Assembly (NCBI RefSeq): GCF_000499845.2
Contig: NC_023758.2
Span: forward strand, 26,571,520-26,635,519
Direction: 5' to 3'
DNA: 64,000 nucleotides
Source: Phaseolus vulgaris
Taxonomy: Eukaryota; Streptophyta; Magnoliopsida; Fabales; Fabaceae
The translations under genes were made by a program, and so were the position numbers. The stretch's first letter is position 1. The number at the start of each line of letters is the position of its first letter. Positions 1 to 11,543 of the stretch are shown here, piece by piece. The notes under the pieces are model-generated. The model searched no databases, was not told the origin of the DNA, and saw only the letters and a program-made list of their open reading frames with translations.

Positions 1-2376
1 ACGCCGTTGGGCCCTTCCAGAATGACTCCAGCACCGCTGCCCTGCTGGTTGGACGATCCATCCCCCTCAACTTGTGATGCCTCTGAAGAAAGCTCGACCA
101 CAAAATCAGCGAAAATCTGCCCCTTGATCGGTCCTCGGGGTTCATATTTGATGTCGAACTCCGACAGCTCCACTGCCCACTTCACCATTCTCCCAGCTAC
201 ATCAGGCTTCTTTACAACTTTCTGGATAGGCAAGTCGGTCATCACCAACACCGTAAAGCTTTGAAAATAGTGGCGCAACCTCCTCGCTGAGAATACAACC
301 GCCAGCGCGGCTTTCTCCAAGGCCTGATACCTTACTTTTGGGCCTTGTAACACCTTGCTAACGAAATAAATAGGTTTCTGGGTCTGTTCTTGATCTTGGG
401 CGAGCACCGCACTCACCGCCCTCTCAGTTACAACAAAATACAACCTGAGAGGCGTTCCCACCAAAGGCTTGCACAGAACCGGCGGGCTCGCCAGATACTC
501 CTTAAGCTTTACGAAAGCTTCTTCACACTCCTTCGTCCAGACAAACCTATTGTTCCGCTTTAAGCACTGGAAATACGGATGGCCTTTCTCTCCACTAGCT
601 GACACGAAACGAGATAGGGCGGCCATCCAACCTGTAAGCTGCTGCACTTCCTTCACGTTAGCCGAGCTTCACATCGCCAAGATGGCAGCACACTTATCAG
701 GATTTGCTTCAATTCCTCTCTCAGTCAAGAGGAAACCCAGGAATTTCCCCGCCTCCACGCCAAAAATGCACTTCTCGGGATTCAGCTTCAACTTATACTT
801 GGCAATCGTGGTAAACAACTCCTCAAGATCTGAGATGTGCTTGCTCTTTTCTAGTGAAGTCACGACCATATCATCAACGTACGCTTGTACATTCCTCCCT
901 ACCATCGGCGCAAGTACATTATCCATCAGCCTTTGGTACGTGGCCCCCGCATTCTTCAGCCCGAAGGGCATCACTTTGTAGCAGTAGCACGATCTCTCAG
1001 TCATGAAGGCGGTCTTCTCTTCATCCATAGGATGCATCTTAATCTGGTTGTACCCCGAGAAGGCGTCCAGAAAGCTCAACAACTTGCACCCTGCTGCACT
1101 GTCGACCAGGGCATCTATACTTGGCAAAGGGTATGAGTCCTTCGGACAAGCCTTGTTTAGATCCGTGAAGTCAATGCACATGCGCCACTTCCCGTTGCTC
1201 TTCTTTACCAGCACGACATTAGCTAACCACTCAGGGTACTGGACCTCCCTGATATGGCCCGCGGCGAGGAGCTTCTGCGTTTCATCCCTAATCGCCTATC
1301 TTCTCTCCTCATTGAACTTTCTTCTTCTCTGTCGCACTGGTCTGACCTGAGGGTCCATCGCTAGGTGATGGCACAAGAAATCGGGATCGATTCCCGGCAT
1401 GTCTGAAGCAGACCACGCAAAAGTGTCCAGATGCCTTTCTATCACCTTGGCGATCTGGTCTTGTGCCTCGCCTTCCAAAGATCTCCCCAACTTGAAGACC
1501 TTACCCCCGATCTCCCTCTCAAGCCACTCTTCGACGGGTTTTGGCCTGGTTTCACTGGCGATCACCGCCCTGGCGATTCCCGACTCCCTAGCCTCCTCTG
1601 GGCGGTTTCTCGCTTCTTCCTCCCGACCGGCGTTCTCTCCCCCCGCCTCGGCGTCCCTCATGATCTCGTCTCTTTCGGTGATCACCTCCATCGCCGCATC
1701 AACAACCCGCCCCTCTGCTGGCCTGGGCTCCACACCGGGAGGCGGCGTTGTGGTGATCTAGCTCACCGACCTCTTAGTCTTGAGGCTATTTTCGTAACAT
1801 TTCTTTGCCTCCTTCTGGTCCGACCTTATGGTGATCACCACTCCCTCCATTGACGGCAACTTAACTTTCGTGTGCCTTGTTGAGGGCACAGCTCCTATCG
1901 TGTTGAGGGTCGGCCTTCCCAACAGAATGTTATACGCCGAGGGGGCATTCACAACGAGGTACTTGATCTTCTCCGTTCTCGAGGCCGCCTCGTCCGTGAA
2001 TGTAGTTCTCAACTCAATGTACCCCCTGACCTCCACCTGGTCGCCAGCGAACCCATACAAGCATCCTCCATAGGGCCTTAACTGGTCAAGGGGTAGTTGC
2101 AGCTTGCTGAAAGTCGGCCAGAACATGACATCAGTCGAGCTTCCTTGATCCACCAGCACCCGGTGGACCTTCCTTCCCGCCGTGACTAGCGAGACAACTA
2201 TGGGATCGTTGTCATGAGGCACAACGTCCCTGAGGTCCTCCTTGGTGAACGTAATGTCCATATCCGGCGAGTGATCTTCAAACGTTTCTACTGCCATCAC
2301 AGACCTTGCATATTTCTTCCTCTGTGATGCAGTACATCCACCCCCTGAAAAACCTCCGGCTTTGGTGTGGATCTCG
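1..2376 (-). pseudogene. T1 pol remnant: protease, reverse transcriptase, partial RNase H
   Basis: Reading from high to low coordinates: the gag/PR linker GGFSGGG, aspartic protease around 2160-2140 with VLVDQGSS (catalytic Asp), a PR-RT spacer, then RT with YVDDMV intact near 860-880 and the FLGF motif near 740. The frame continues as RNase H (PIYFVSK, then the DGSSNQQGSGAG core near 50) to the window edge. Stops interrupt the frame at about 1757 (TAG), 1294 (TAG) and 669-671 (TGA); the first two lie in spacer or near the start of RT, the last between RT and RNase H. No enzyme could be made as one polyprotein. Spacing and motifs are otherwise normal for the family, so decay is by point mutation. 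Confidence 0.85.
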
Positions 2377-2936
2377 CCTTGTTCACGATGTACTGGTCGA
2401 CGAAAAGCTTAGAGAACTACCTGGAAACTGGTTATGTGGCCTGTAGGCAGGCTGACGAACCATTCCAGCGCTGTTCCATGGAGCGTGCTCATGAATATTT
2501 TACAATAAATTGCGTCTGAGCCCCCTGACAGCATCATCTGCGTATGAAACGCGGTGAGATGTGCTTCAAGATCCTCCACGCCGGTGAAAGAGGCTTTCAC
2601 AGCCACTATGCTCGCAAGGATCACCGTGTCCATGATCGCCTGAGCAAATGGCATCGGAAAAACGCGGGGTGGTGACGACGGTGCAACTTCTTCATCGGTT
2701 GTGCGTCCTCTCTGCTCGTGAAGAGCTTGACGCAACTCCTCATTAACCTTGCTGAGCTCTTCATTTTTGGCCTGAGATGTGACCAGGTCTTCGTGCATCT
2801 TTGCTTGTTCAACGCGCGACGCCTCCACATTCTCTTGCAACGTGCGCATCATCTCCATCATTTGCGCCATGGTTATGACGCTCTCTTCAACAGTTGGCAC
2901 AGAGGGACTTGGATGCGTACTTCTCATCTTTCGCAT
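2377..2936 (-). pseudogene. T1 gag remnant with large internal deletion
   Basis: The start at 2936 gives a coiled-coil N-terminus (MAQMMEMMRTLQENVEASR, then heptads of Glu/Lys/Leu) followed by the conserved gag core containing HLTAFHTQM and GTALEWFVSLP. Compared with the gag of element Y in this window, the sequence jumps from YIVNKA straight to the EIHTKAGGFSGGG linker before protease. Roughly 250 codons, including the Cys/His knuckle, are missing. The joint lies at about 2374-2380 in a short GGC shared by both sides. A one-base frame change just before the joint adds a stop at 2409-2411. Confidence 0.8.
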
Positions 2937-3140
2937 GAAATATCAACAGATCAAACTCCAACGACCAGAACCTTCACCACCGGAACGACTGATCCAGCAA
3001 TCAATCGGTCAGAACTTCTCTAACTTCTCTAACTTCCAAGAAAACAAACGCGACAACACACGATCGATTCAGATGTTCAAACTTCCACAGAAACTCGCAT
3101 TCCCAACACGAACCTCCTACTTCTCCACTGAAACCCCCGA

Positions 3141-3260
3141 TTCACCGATCGAAAACTCAAACGAACGGTAAAAACTTCGATTTACCGATTGAAAACTCAA
3201 ACGAACGGAGAAAAACTCGATTCACCGATTGAAAATTCAAACGAACGGTGAAAAACTTCA
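3141..3260 (-). repeat. three 40-bp tandem repeats in T1 leader
   Basis: Three head-to-tail 40-bp units (3141-3180, 3181-3220, 3221-3260), each with a core GAAAA(C/T)TCAAACGAACGG. They lie in the untranslated leader between the PBS and the gag start of T1. Function unknown; such leader minisatellites are common in long plant gypsy elements. Confidence 0.85.
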
Positions 3261-3346
3261 GAAAATGGTTGCACCAGCACACAACCACACAAGAAATGCA
3301 GAAACTTCAAGAAACTCACGCTATGGATGGAAAACACGTTTTACAC

Positions 3347-3364
3347 GGCCCCACGGTGGGCGCC
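3347..3364 (-). other. T1 primer binding site
   Basis: Minus-strand GGCGCCCACCGTGGGGCC directly follows the LTR end. The same 18 bases occur at 62132-62150 beside an unrelated LTR, which supports a tRNA primer site conserved between two Tat subfamilies. The leading T usual for a PBS (complement of the tRNA CCA end) is absent here. Confidence 0.75.
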
Positions 3365-4116
3365 TGATGATCTAGCCGGTTGACTTGAGTGCAAGAGTCT
3401 TGCCACGTCAAAGATCTCTCCTTTAGATCAGCTTCGCACCACGTTAGCTTTTGCCCTTCACGTCTTAATTCCTCGCAAGAACCTGAAGAAAACAAAATGG
3501 CGCCACTGCGGCCGATCGCGCTCCGACGCTCAAGTCAGTGGAAGAATCACCAAAAACTCAGAGAGAATATCTCAACTCAAGGAACCGTGCGTAGTGAATC
3601 TCAGTGTACTAAAAGTATTCTGAAAGCGTACCTCAAAAGTCGGTTAAGTGTTCCTTATATACTTGAGCTTTTTCTCTCTCCTGACGGTTACGCCTCAAGA
3701 CACGTGGCTCTCATCCAGCTGTACACGTGTCACCATCTGGAGCCTCCACAACTTGAGCGTTACTTCTACTCTTTTCGCCATTCGACTAAGTTATCCACAT
3801 AGGGAGTAACTTGGTGCACAGCTTTCCTGATCGTTCGGCGATGCGCCCCCTTCGGCGGTGTGTAAACCACCCGATCTCCTAGCATTCCCCGGCGATCTCT
3901 AACCACCTGATCTCCTAGTACTCACATACAGCGACTGTGACGCAACTCTGGTGACCGCCGGTTACGCACACTAGAGATCGGAGAACGCCAATTCAACGAT
4001 CGGCGACTATATTGACTTCCCGATATACTTCCCTTCTGTCGGCCAGGTGTCCCGTTCAACACGCCTATATTATCGCTTGCTGCCATGTCATCACACCCGA
4101 TGACCTGATCGGTACA
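3365..4116 (-). repeat. T1 5' LTR (752 bp)
   Basis: On the minus strand it starts TGTACCGATCAGG and ends GATCATCA, giving the TG...CA boundaries of an LTR, and abuts the PBS. It holds an AT-rich stretch near 3655 (TATATACTTGAGC on the plus strand), a possible promoter element. It shows no obvious similarity to the 1.2-kb Tat LTRs elsewhere in the window beyond the first six bases. The plus-strand reading frame across 3389-3802 has no recognisable domain. Confidence 0.8.
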
Positions 4117-5127
4117 ACAACTTATTTCTAAAAAATAATGCCACCAATTTTGTTGCCCTATGAAATTTAGCAGAAAGAATTTAGGTCGTATCAAAAACTT
4201 ACCAGGAACTAAAATATATGCGCAAAAAGGACCACCGAAAGAAATTGGACAGATGCATATAACCAGATAAGCTAGTACATCACTGGGAAAACAAAATTTC
4301 AGTTAGGATTTGCATATTAGTGAAACACAACCACGCGATAGCAAAAATGTCACCACTCTTATGGTCGAACATGTAGCTTGATTAATCTTAAAAATGTCAT
4401 ATCTCATTATGGGGTTTATGTTTTTTTAGACTTTTAAAAAAATGAATTTTAGGCTATCAATCTCATTTTTGTCTTTTCTTTGGTCCGTAATGATTGACTT
4501 TTTGGATTGGCATATTGTCACAAATTTGCATGAAAATGGTTTATACCTATAATATCTGAAATTCTTGGTTGGTACTCCAATTGGGTGTAGCAACAATAAC
4601 AAAAGACGAGAAACTAAAAAGCTGCATAAACTTCTCAACTATCAACGCTTTTTTACCTTAAATTATAAGTCAAATTGGTAACATCTCGCATATTTTTTTT
4701 ATGGTACCTGAATTTGAGTAAACTTTCTAATGTTAATGCTTTATGATCAATCTTCATAGATATTGTTTAAATTAACAATCAATTACAATAAATGAAATCG
4801 AATTTTGCATTTTTTTTTATAAATTTATTGTGTCATATTGTAGGGACTAAAGTAGTTTATTTTGGCTCTTTTTGCATATTGTAGGGTGAATCTTGAAAAA
4901 TAGGAAAGATCTTCTTCAAAATGGTGCACGTTCATTAGCTACTACTCTCACAAAATTATAGAATGTAAAATTATAATTTGAAATTGAAAATTCATTTCAT
5001 ATAAATTATACATTAATGAAAATTATACATTTGGTGGCTGATTTATATAACTGAAAATAAAGTGAAGATTTATATAATATATCACAATTTAGAATCATCG
5101 TCATCTGATATGATATGTTGCATGGAT

Positions 5128-5633
5128 TTAGCAGAAACAATGGCAAAAGTGGCTTGGATTTTTATGGCCAAAGGCTTTGCAACGACCACCTTTTCCGCAG
5201 GGATGGTTTAGACAAAGAGAATTACAATGTTTGTCATCCTGTGTTCCTGGGTTGCAACTTCGTACACGGTTGTCAGAACAACAATACACATCCTTTTCTT
5301 CTATATCTTTTATGCTCATCCATTCACCTAAATCCTTCACATCACTCTCCTTCATCGTTGATTCTGTTCCACCTATATCTTCACACACAAATTATACATT
5401 ATTCTAACACAATATCTACCATAATCACACACATTCATCATTAATACATGCATGCAACAACACATATACTTTTAACTGAATCTGAAATTGTTAATGCATG
5501 CAACCTATAACAACAAAGATTAGAACCAAAGTTTCTTAGTTTCTCCCACAATGAAACTCAGTTTACCTAAGAATAAAACGATGACCAGAATGCAAGCAAG
5601 GAGTGAGAAACGTGTTTTTGCTGCTATTGCCAT
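5128..5633 (-). CDS. Defensin-like secreted Cys-rich peptide, copy 1
   Basis: Two exons: 5567-5633 (22 codons plus one base) and 5378-5128, joined by a 188-bp intron with GTAAAC donor and GAAG acceptor, phase 1. Exon 1 encodes MAIAAKTRFSLLACILVIVL-FL, a clear signal peptide. Exon 2 encodes an acidic pro-region and a mature part with ten Cys: a CC pair, SCNPG, HCNSLC, CGKGGRC and a terminal CHCFC. The predicted precursor is about 105 residues. The signal peptide exon, phase-1 intron and GG-C...C-x-C ending are hallmarks of plant defensin-like (DEFL/LCR) genes; members act as antimicrobial or signalling peptides outside the cell, but the role here is not shown. The start was chosen because exon 2 has no ATG upstream of the Cys core, only GTG. 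A TATATATA box lies near 5750. Confidence 0.8.
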
Positions 5634-6225
5634 CTTTACTTTACTCTATCACTATATCTCACCCAATATCAAACTCAAACAATAAGAGAAGAAAAAAAGA
5701 CCAATTGTTTTCTGTGGATTAAAATTCTTCTAAAAACTATTCATATATATAATGGAATATTATTATTGTTGATAACCATATTAATACAATCTTCAATGTA
5801 TTCATATCAATTACCCTTTATTTTAGAAACTAACTAAATAAAAACTAGTAAAACAAACTGCTCACCACCATATTCACATCACATTTTTATATTTTAAAAT
5901 CATAATAAGAAAGAATCTATTTTTAATCAATCTAATATTATTATAATCATAATTATTATTTTTCAAACAATCGATATAATTTTATACCATGATTCATCAA
6001 TAATTTTTTTTTTCAAAATTAAATATTTCACCTATTAATATTTAAAAAATCAAATTATTTTAAGAAATGATTTAATTTCCCAGATTTATGTTTTTAAAAA
6101 TAAAATAGAGCAATAAGTTTTTATTTCTATCAAAATTTGATAGATTTAGTTTTCACCCTAATTCCATTTATCGATGTATTGTTGAAATCATAGTATATTC
6201 CTTGAATCATGAAAATTGAGAGTAC

Positions 6226-6289
6226 CAGAGAATAAAATGATGAGAAGAATGGCAACAAGGGTAGAAGAATTGTGGTTGATCCTTGATAT
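6226..6289 (-). pseudogene. Orphan signal-peptide exon, start codon ATA
   Basis: Minus strand from 6289 reads 21 codons plus one base to a GGTAC donor, ending LVAILLIILFS. This resembles exon 1 of the DEFL gene (LLACILVIVLFL) in hydrophobicity, length and phase, but the first codon is ATA and no Cys-rich second exon follows before DEFL exon 1. The same remnant with the same ATA occurs at 10205-10268 and 39870-39933. It is probably the leftover first exon of a second, lost DEFL gene; chance is possible. Confidence 0.45.
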
Positions 6290-6862
6290 TTCTATTTCTA
6301 ATTTAGTTGGTAGTGTTGGGTAGACAATAGGAGATTATATTGTGGTTTGATATGTATATAGAAAGATACTCTTTGAACTCACTACTCTGTAGGGTTGAAC
6401 CAACCCTGAAGTGGGTGTATTTAATTTTATTACTTACTGATAAAAAAAAGTCATCGTTCAATATTTTTATTTAATTTCTTTTTACGAATAAAAGAAGCAT
6501 TGTGATATATATAGCTAGACAGACATAGGTTACCTGCACAAAAAAATGGATTTATTAAAGTAAGTTATTTTTTATCTACAAGAAAAATATAAATAAATAT
6601 GGGCCACTTCAAGAGTGGTCCAACCCTTATACATCCTGAACACCCAACAATTAATTCAACCTAACAAAATCGATCAATTTAAAACGTTAATTATTTATAT
6701 AAAACCAAAAACAAGGTACTAAAGTTATTTAATCTATATAACCTACAAACTACAATAACAGTCATGAAGGAAAAGAAATTATGTTTATTTTCTTAACAAA
6801 AAACTTCATTTTTCTATCATGGTTTGCGATAATATGCATCAATCGAATCAACAAACTATTGG

Positions 6863-6908
6863 ACATGCTGAAAAAAATAAGACCAACATGCTGAAAAAAA
6901 TAAGACCA
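6863..6908. repeat. 23-bp direct duplication
   Basis: ACATGCTGAAAAAAATAAGA plus CCA occurs twice without a gap. Units 2 and 6 have a single copy at the matching place (about 12053 and 40515), so this is a slippage event private to unit 1. Confidence 0.85.
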
Positions 6909-7044
6909 AGAAAACATCTGCATAGTGATTAAAAATAATTAAACATCTGGATAGGAAAAAAAATCATTATAGCATAATTTAAAATTAATTAAACTCATCA
7001 AATGAAGTGTCTGAATATTTTTTTTATCCGCAAAAAATATAGTA

Positions 7045-7320
7045 AATTAAGATATTGTGGTGGTTATTTTCGTATAAATTGGCGTTTATAACTGCCACCA
7101 TATACGCTTGGGGCGGTTTCCCAAACCGGCATACAACTGGCAGCAACAAAGTTTAATGTGGCGGTTTTATGCTACCCGTCACTTTAACACTATGTTTAAA
7201 GTGACGGTCTTTATGTGTAAGTAATGTCAGTTATAACTGTCGCAATTCAATTCATTGGAGAAGATTCCACGCCATTATATAGGGTATAATGTGGCATTTT
7301 TAACTGTCACTATTAAAATA
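7045..7320. repeat. TGGCGGTT-rich patch, possible TIR-transposon remnant
   Basis: A cluster of short motifs in both orientations (GTGGCGGTT, TGGCG, AACTGCCAC, GCGGTTT, CCGTCAC) in otherwise AT-rich DNA. Copies lie at about 12220-12490 and 40685-40960; it is absent from the chimeric units 3-5. Alternating short GC motifs of this kind are seen in subterminal regions of CACTA-type DNA transposons, but I find no terminal inverted repeat or target duplication. Confidence 0.35.
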
Positions 7321-9095
7321 AAATTGTAAAAATAATACGTCGGTTTCAAATGACGTAATTTTAATTCTAAATAAATCAAAATTAACCACCATTTTTTTAT
7401 AATCTTGTTTACACAATTAAACTAAATATAATATATTTTCATAAAAAAAAAATACTAACAAAATGAAATAATGTACAGAGTTATGAGCATCCATTCATTT
7501 CATTGAAAATTAAAACACACATAATATTGTTCAAAAGTTGATACATAATTGAAAATTAAAAGACATAATTATTGAAAATAATTACCAACCAGTTTTGGCA
7601 ATTCCCTTTAGCTTAGTTTACAATACGATTTCATAGCGCATCTTGTGTCACGCTGAATAACCATGTGTTGCTCTAATAAAACTAGCCATCTTCTTCTCCA
7701 TCTAGAAAATTCCAAAACAATTGAACTTTCGTTCATCACCATGCCAAAGCCAGCAAATGTAGCAAGAAGAATCGACAAATCTGCATGCTTACCAACTTCA
7801 AGTTGATAGAGTAATCCAATGAAATTAGTCTACATGCTTGTTATTCTTCATGTAGGATTTAGTTTGAAACATGTTGTCCTAGATTTGTCTAAGTGCTAAA
7901 GTTGAAGTTCTTGATTTGACTATCTTCCATTTGGTTATGAAAAATTCAAGTGAATGAGAGGTGGTCTCCTTCTATTACCATGATTCAAGACATGTCACAA
8001 GCTTCAGACAATGCAAAGCTGGATTTGGAAACAAATTTTTTGCCGCAACCAATCCATCTAAACAATATTTGAACCAACCCTTTAACAACTTATTTCTAAA
8101 AAATAATGTCACCAATTTTGTTGCCTTATGAAATTTAGCAGAAAGAATTTGGGTCGTATCAAAATCTTACCAAGGACTAAAATATATGCGCAAAAAGGAC
8201 CACCGAAAGAAATTGGACAGATGCATATAACCAGATAAGCTAGTACATCACTGGGAAAACAAAATTTCAGTTAGGATTTGCATATTAGTGAAACACAACC
8301 ACGCGATAGCAAAAATGTCACCACTCTTATGGTCGAACATGTAGCTTGATTAATCTTAAAAATGTCATATCTCATTATGGGGTTTATGTTTTTTTAGACT
8401 TTTAAAAAAATGAATTTTAGGCTATCAATCTCATTTTTGTCTTTTCTTTGGTCCGTAATGATTGACTTTTTAGATTGGCATATTGTCACCAATTTGCATG
8501 AAAATGGTTTATACCAATAATATCTGAAATTCTTGGTTGGTACTCCAATTGGGTGTAGCAACAATAACAAAAGACGAAAAACTAAAAAGCTGCATAAACT
8601 TCTCAACTTTCAACGCTTTTTTACCTTAAATTATAAGTCAAATTGGTAACATCTCGCATATTTTTTTTCTGGTACCTGAATTTGAGTAAATTTTCCAATG
8701 TTAATGCTTTTTTATCAATCTTCATAGATATTGTTAAAATTAACAATCAATTACAATAAATGAAATCAAATTTTGCATTTTTTTTTATAAATTTATTGTG
8801 TCATATTGTAGGGACTAAAATAGTTTATTTTGGCTCTTTTTGCATATTGTAGGGTGAATCTTGAAAAATAGGAAATATCTTCTTCAAAATGGTGCACGTT
8901 CATTAGCTACCACTCTCACAAAATTATAAAGTGTAAAATTATAATTTGAAATTGAAAATTCATTTCATATAAATTATACATTAATGAAAATTATACATTT
9001 GGTGGCTGATTTATATAAGTGAAAATAAAGTGAATATTTATATAATATATCACAATTTAGAATCATCGTCATTTGATCTGATATGTTGCATGGAT

Positions 9096-9601
9096 TTAGC
9101 AGAAACAATGGCAAAAGTGGCTTGGATTTTTATGGCCAAAGACTTTGCAACGACCACCTTTTCCGCAGAGATGGTTTAGACAAAGAGAATTACAATGTTT
9201 GTTATCCTGTGTTCCTGGGTTGCAACTTCGTACACGGTTGTCAGAACAACAATACACATCCTTTTCTTCTATATCTTTTATGCTCATCCATTCACCTAAA
9301 TCCTTCACATCACTCTCCTTCATCGTTGATTCTGCTCCACCTATATCTTCACACACCAATTATACATTATTCTAACACAATATCTACCATAATCACACAC
9401 ATCCATCATTAATACATGCATCCAACAACACATATACTTTTAACTGAATCTGAAATTGTTAATGCATGCAACCTATAACAACAAAGATTAGAACCAAAGT
9501 TTCTTAGTTTCTCCCATAATGAAACTCAGTTTACCTAAGAATAAAACGATGACCAGAATGCAAGCAAGTAGTGGGAAACGTGTTTTTGCTGCTATTGCCA
9601 T
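9096..9601 (-). CDS. Defensin-like secreted Cys-rich peptide, copy 2
   Basis: Exon 1 9535-9601, exon 2 9096-9346, same splice sites and lengths as copy 1, no indels. All ten Cys are kept. Visible replacements relative to copy 1: Ser to Pro in the signal peptide (TRFPLL), Thr to Ala after GG, Asp to Asn before KHC, Pro to Leu before CGKGG, Ala to Val after RCK. Substitutions are spread over the mature part while the Cys frame is intact, so it is likely still functional. Same upstream spacer as copy 1. Confidence 0.8.
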
Positions 9602-10344
9602 CTTTACTTTACTCTATCACTATATCTCACCCAATATCAAACTCAAACAATAAGAGAAGAAAAAAAGACCAATTGTTTTCTGTGGATTAAAATTCTTCTA
9701 AAAACTATTCATATATATAATGGAAAATTATTGTTGTTGATAACCATATTAATACAATCTTCAATGTATTCATATCAATTACCCTTTATTTTAGAAACAA
9801 ACTAAATAAAAAATAGTAAAACAAACTGCTCACAACCATATTCGCATCACATTTTTATATTTTAACATTATAATAAGAAAGAATCTATTTTTAATCAATC
9901 TAATATTATTATAATCATAATTATTATTTTTCAAACAATCGATATAATTTTATACCATGATTCATCAATAATTTTTTTTTTCAAAATTAAATATTTCACC
10001 TATTAATATTTAAAAAATCAAATTATTTTAGGAAATGATTTAATTTCCCAGATTTATGTTTTTAAAAATATTTTAAAAATAAAATAGAGGAATAAGTTTT
10101 TATTTCTATCAAAATTTGATAGATTTAGTTTTCACCCTAATTCCATTCATCAATGTATTGTTGAAATCATAGTATATTCCTTGAATCATGAAAATTGAGA
10201 GTACCAGAGAATAAAATGATGAGAAGAATGGCAACAAGGGTAGAAGAATTGTGGTTGATCCTTGATATTTCTATTTCTAATTTAGTTGGTAGTGCTGGGT
10301 AGACAATAGGAGATTATATTGTGGTTTGATATGTATATAGAAAG

Positions 10345-11543
10345 TGTACCGTCCCGTATCCGGGCGTTGACTAAGTCAACGCCTGGAGAGTCAAAGTCAA
10401 CGCAGGGCGTCGCCTAGGTGAAGAGACGCCAAGTGCCAGCATCGCCAAGAGGAAGCGTCGCCAAGGCAAGGCGTCACCTTGGTGAAGGCGTCGCCCAACC
10501 AGGGCGTCGCCAGATCAAATAGTACTAAAGCAAGGCAATCACAGTGTGGTTCCCCGATACCCATGGGTAGGAAAGACCATGGAAGGAGCGGCGCCGTGGG
10601 AAGGCCTCAGATTCCGATAACCCGGAACAGCGATAAAGAGAAGGAAAAGGTGGCTTCAAGGCCATAGTGATAGCACCAGTGTAGGGCAGCCTGACTCGCG
10701 AAGTACCCCTGCCGCCCCAGAGACGCCTTTGGGACAGATACGACTTAAGAGGAAGGTCATGCCCAGGGTAGCCGGGTGCGGGGTACGAGAGGAAGGCAGA
10801 TACGCGCTCAAAGTAAGTGACTAGATGATTGGGGGCATGAGTTGGCACCCAAAAAGTCACCCCTAGCGCAGTAGCACTCCCAAGCAGGAGGACTCACACG
10901 TAGAAACGTCCCCAGGTGGGCAGAAACGCCCCAGATGGGGTCACGGCGTCGTGAGGCCCTCCACGTGTACGACAGCCATGTCAGAATAGAAACACCCTTT
11001 AGTCAGGTGCCAGGTAATTAAAGTCATTCAATACAGTTTCCGTTTCGAGCATTCAGGTACTATAATGGCTCCCAAGCGTTTCAACGTCTTAAATGCGCTA
11101 CGTTTTCTAATTAGATACGCTGATTGAGTGCGTTACATTTGTAATTAAAGGCGCTTTAAATGCTTGGGTAGTTTAAATAGCGCTGGGAATGTTGGAAAAG
11201 GGGTTCGAACTTTTGGCAAATTTACCAGAACTCTCTAGTTGCTTGCTCGTGCTTCAAGGTTACGTACAAGGGACTGGTGAATATCTTTGCCTGAGGGAGA
11301 AAACACGCACACATATACACAGTTCTTCTTACCACCCTTAGAGTGCCATACGCGGTGCTCAGAGACGTAGGTGAACAGTTTTGGTGTTTCTTGCTGGTTG
11401 ACTTGAGCGTCGGAGTGCAAACGGCCGCTAGGGCGCCTCTTTGTCCTCTTTTTTGCAGGAATCCACAGGTAACCAGTGGGAAGGAGTCCCTAGCTGACGG
11501 TTGAGGTCGCGCACGAAGACGTCCCGGTCAACCGGACGGAACA
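10345..11543 (+). mobile_element. Solo LTR of Tat family (1,199 bp), TSD GAAAG
   Basis: Starts TGTACCGTCCCGTATCCGGG and ends CAACCGGACGGAACA, flanked by GAAAG at 10340-10344 and 11544-11548. Units 1 (about 6361) and 6 (about 40010) show the empty site with one GAAAG. No internal sequence remains, so it is the product of LTR-LTR recombination. The U3 tip has a 19-base palindrome GCGTTGACTAAGTCAACGC and four TTGAC cores at 10367-10400, then GCGTCGCC-type minisatellite repeats to about 10510. A TATA-like TTTAAATAG is at 11172-11180. Confidence 0.95.

Larger units (their letters stand above)
1..4116 (-). mobile_element. Tat-type Ty3/gypsy retrotransposon T1, 5' part
   Basis: Order on the minus strand: LTR (3365-4116), primer binding site (3347-3364), leader with tandem repeats, gag, protease, RT, start of RNase H, then the window edge. 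The RT block with 'DLNKACPKDSYPLPSIDALVD' spacing and the PBS starting GGCGCCCACCGTGGGG are typical of the plant Tat lineage. It is dead: in-frame stops near 1758, 1294 and 669, a frameshift at the end of the gag fragment and a large internal gag deletion near 2377. It inserted into the host repeat unit: after the LTR end GGTACA the host sequence resumes with ACAAC, the likely target duplication, but the other side lies outside the window. Its LTR differs from that of the other Tat elements here, so it is a separate subfamily. Confidence 0.9.
4117..8084. repeat. Host tandem unit 1 (3,968 bp)
   Basis: The first of six direct repeats; boundaries are set arbitrarily at the motif ACAACTTATTTCTAAAAAATAATG, which recurs at 8085, 13255, 28367, 33159 and 37950. 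It contains one DEFL gene (5128-5633). The rest, 4117-5127 and 5634-8084, is AT-rich spacer with no intact gene: a 23-bp direct duplication at 6863-6908, an orphan signal-peptide-like exon (6226-6289), a TGGCGGTT-rich patch (about 7045-7320) and an unidentified, stop-filled stretch at 7600-8080. Confidence 0.9.

Noticed and set aside
4426..4638. 70-codon minus-strand frame repeated in units 1-3
   Set aside because: AT-rich, no domain, and frame and length change in units 4-6 through indels.
5115..5444. 109-codon plus-strand frame repeated in all six units
   Set aside because: It lies exactly opposite DEFL exon 2 and its intron. It has no domain, and its downstream part is low-complexity; the minus strand has the signal peptide, splice sites and Cys pattern.
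8171..8250. 80-bp open segment on the minus strand flanked by TTTTCCCAG and GTAAG in each unit
   Set aside because: Splice-like borders only. Neighbouring stretches are full of stops and no family was recognised, so it is not called as an exon.
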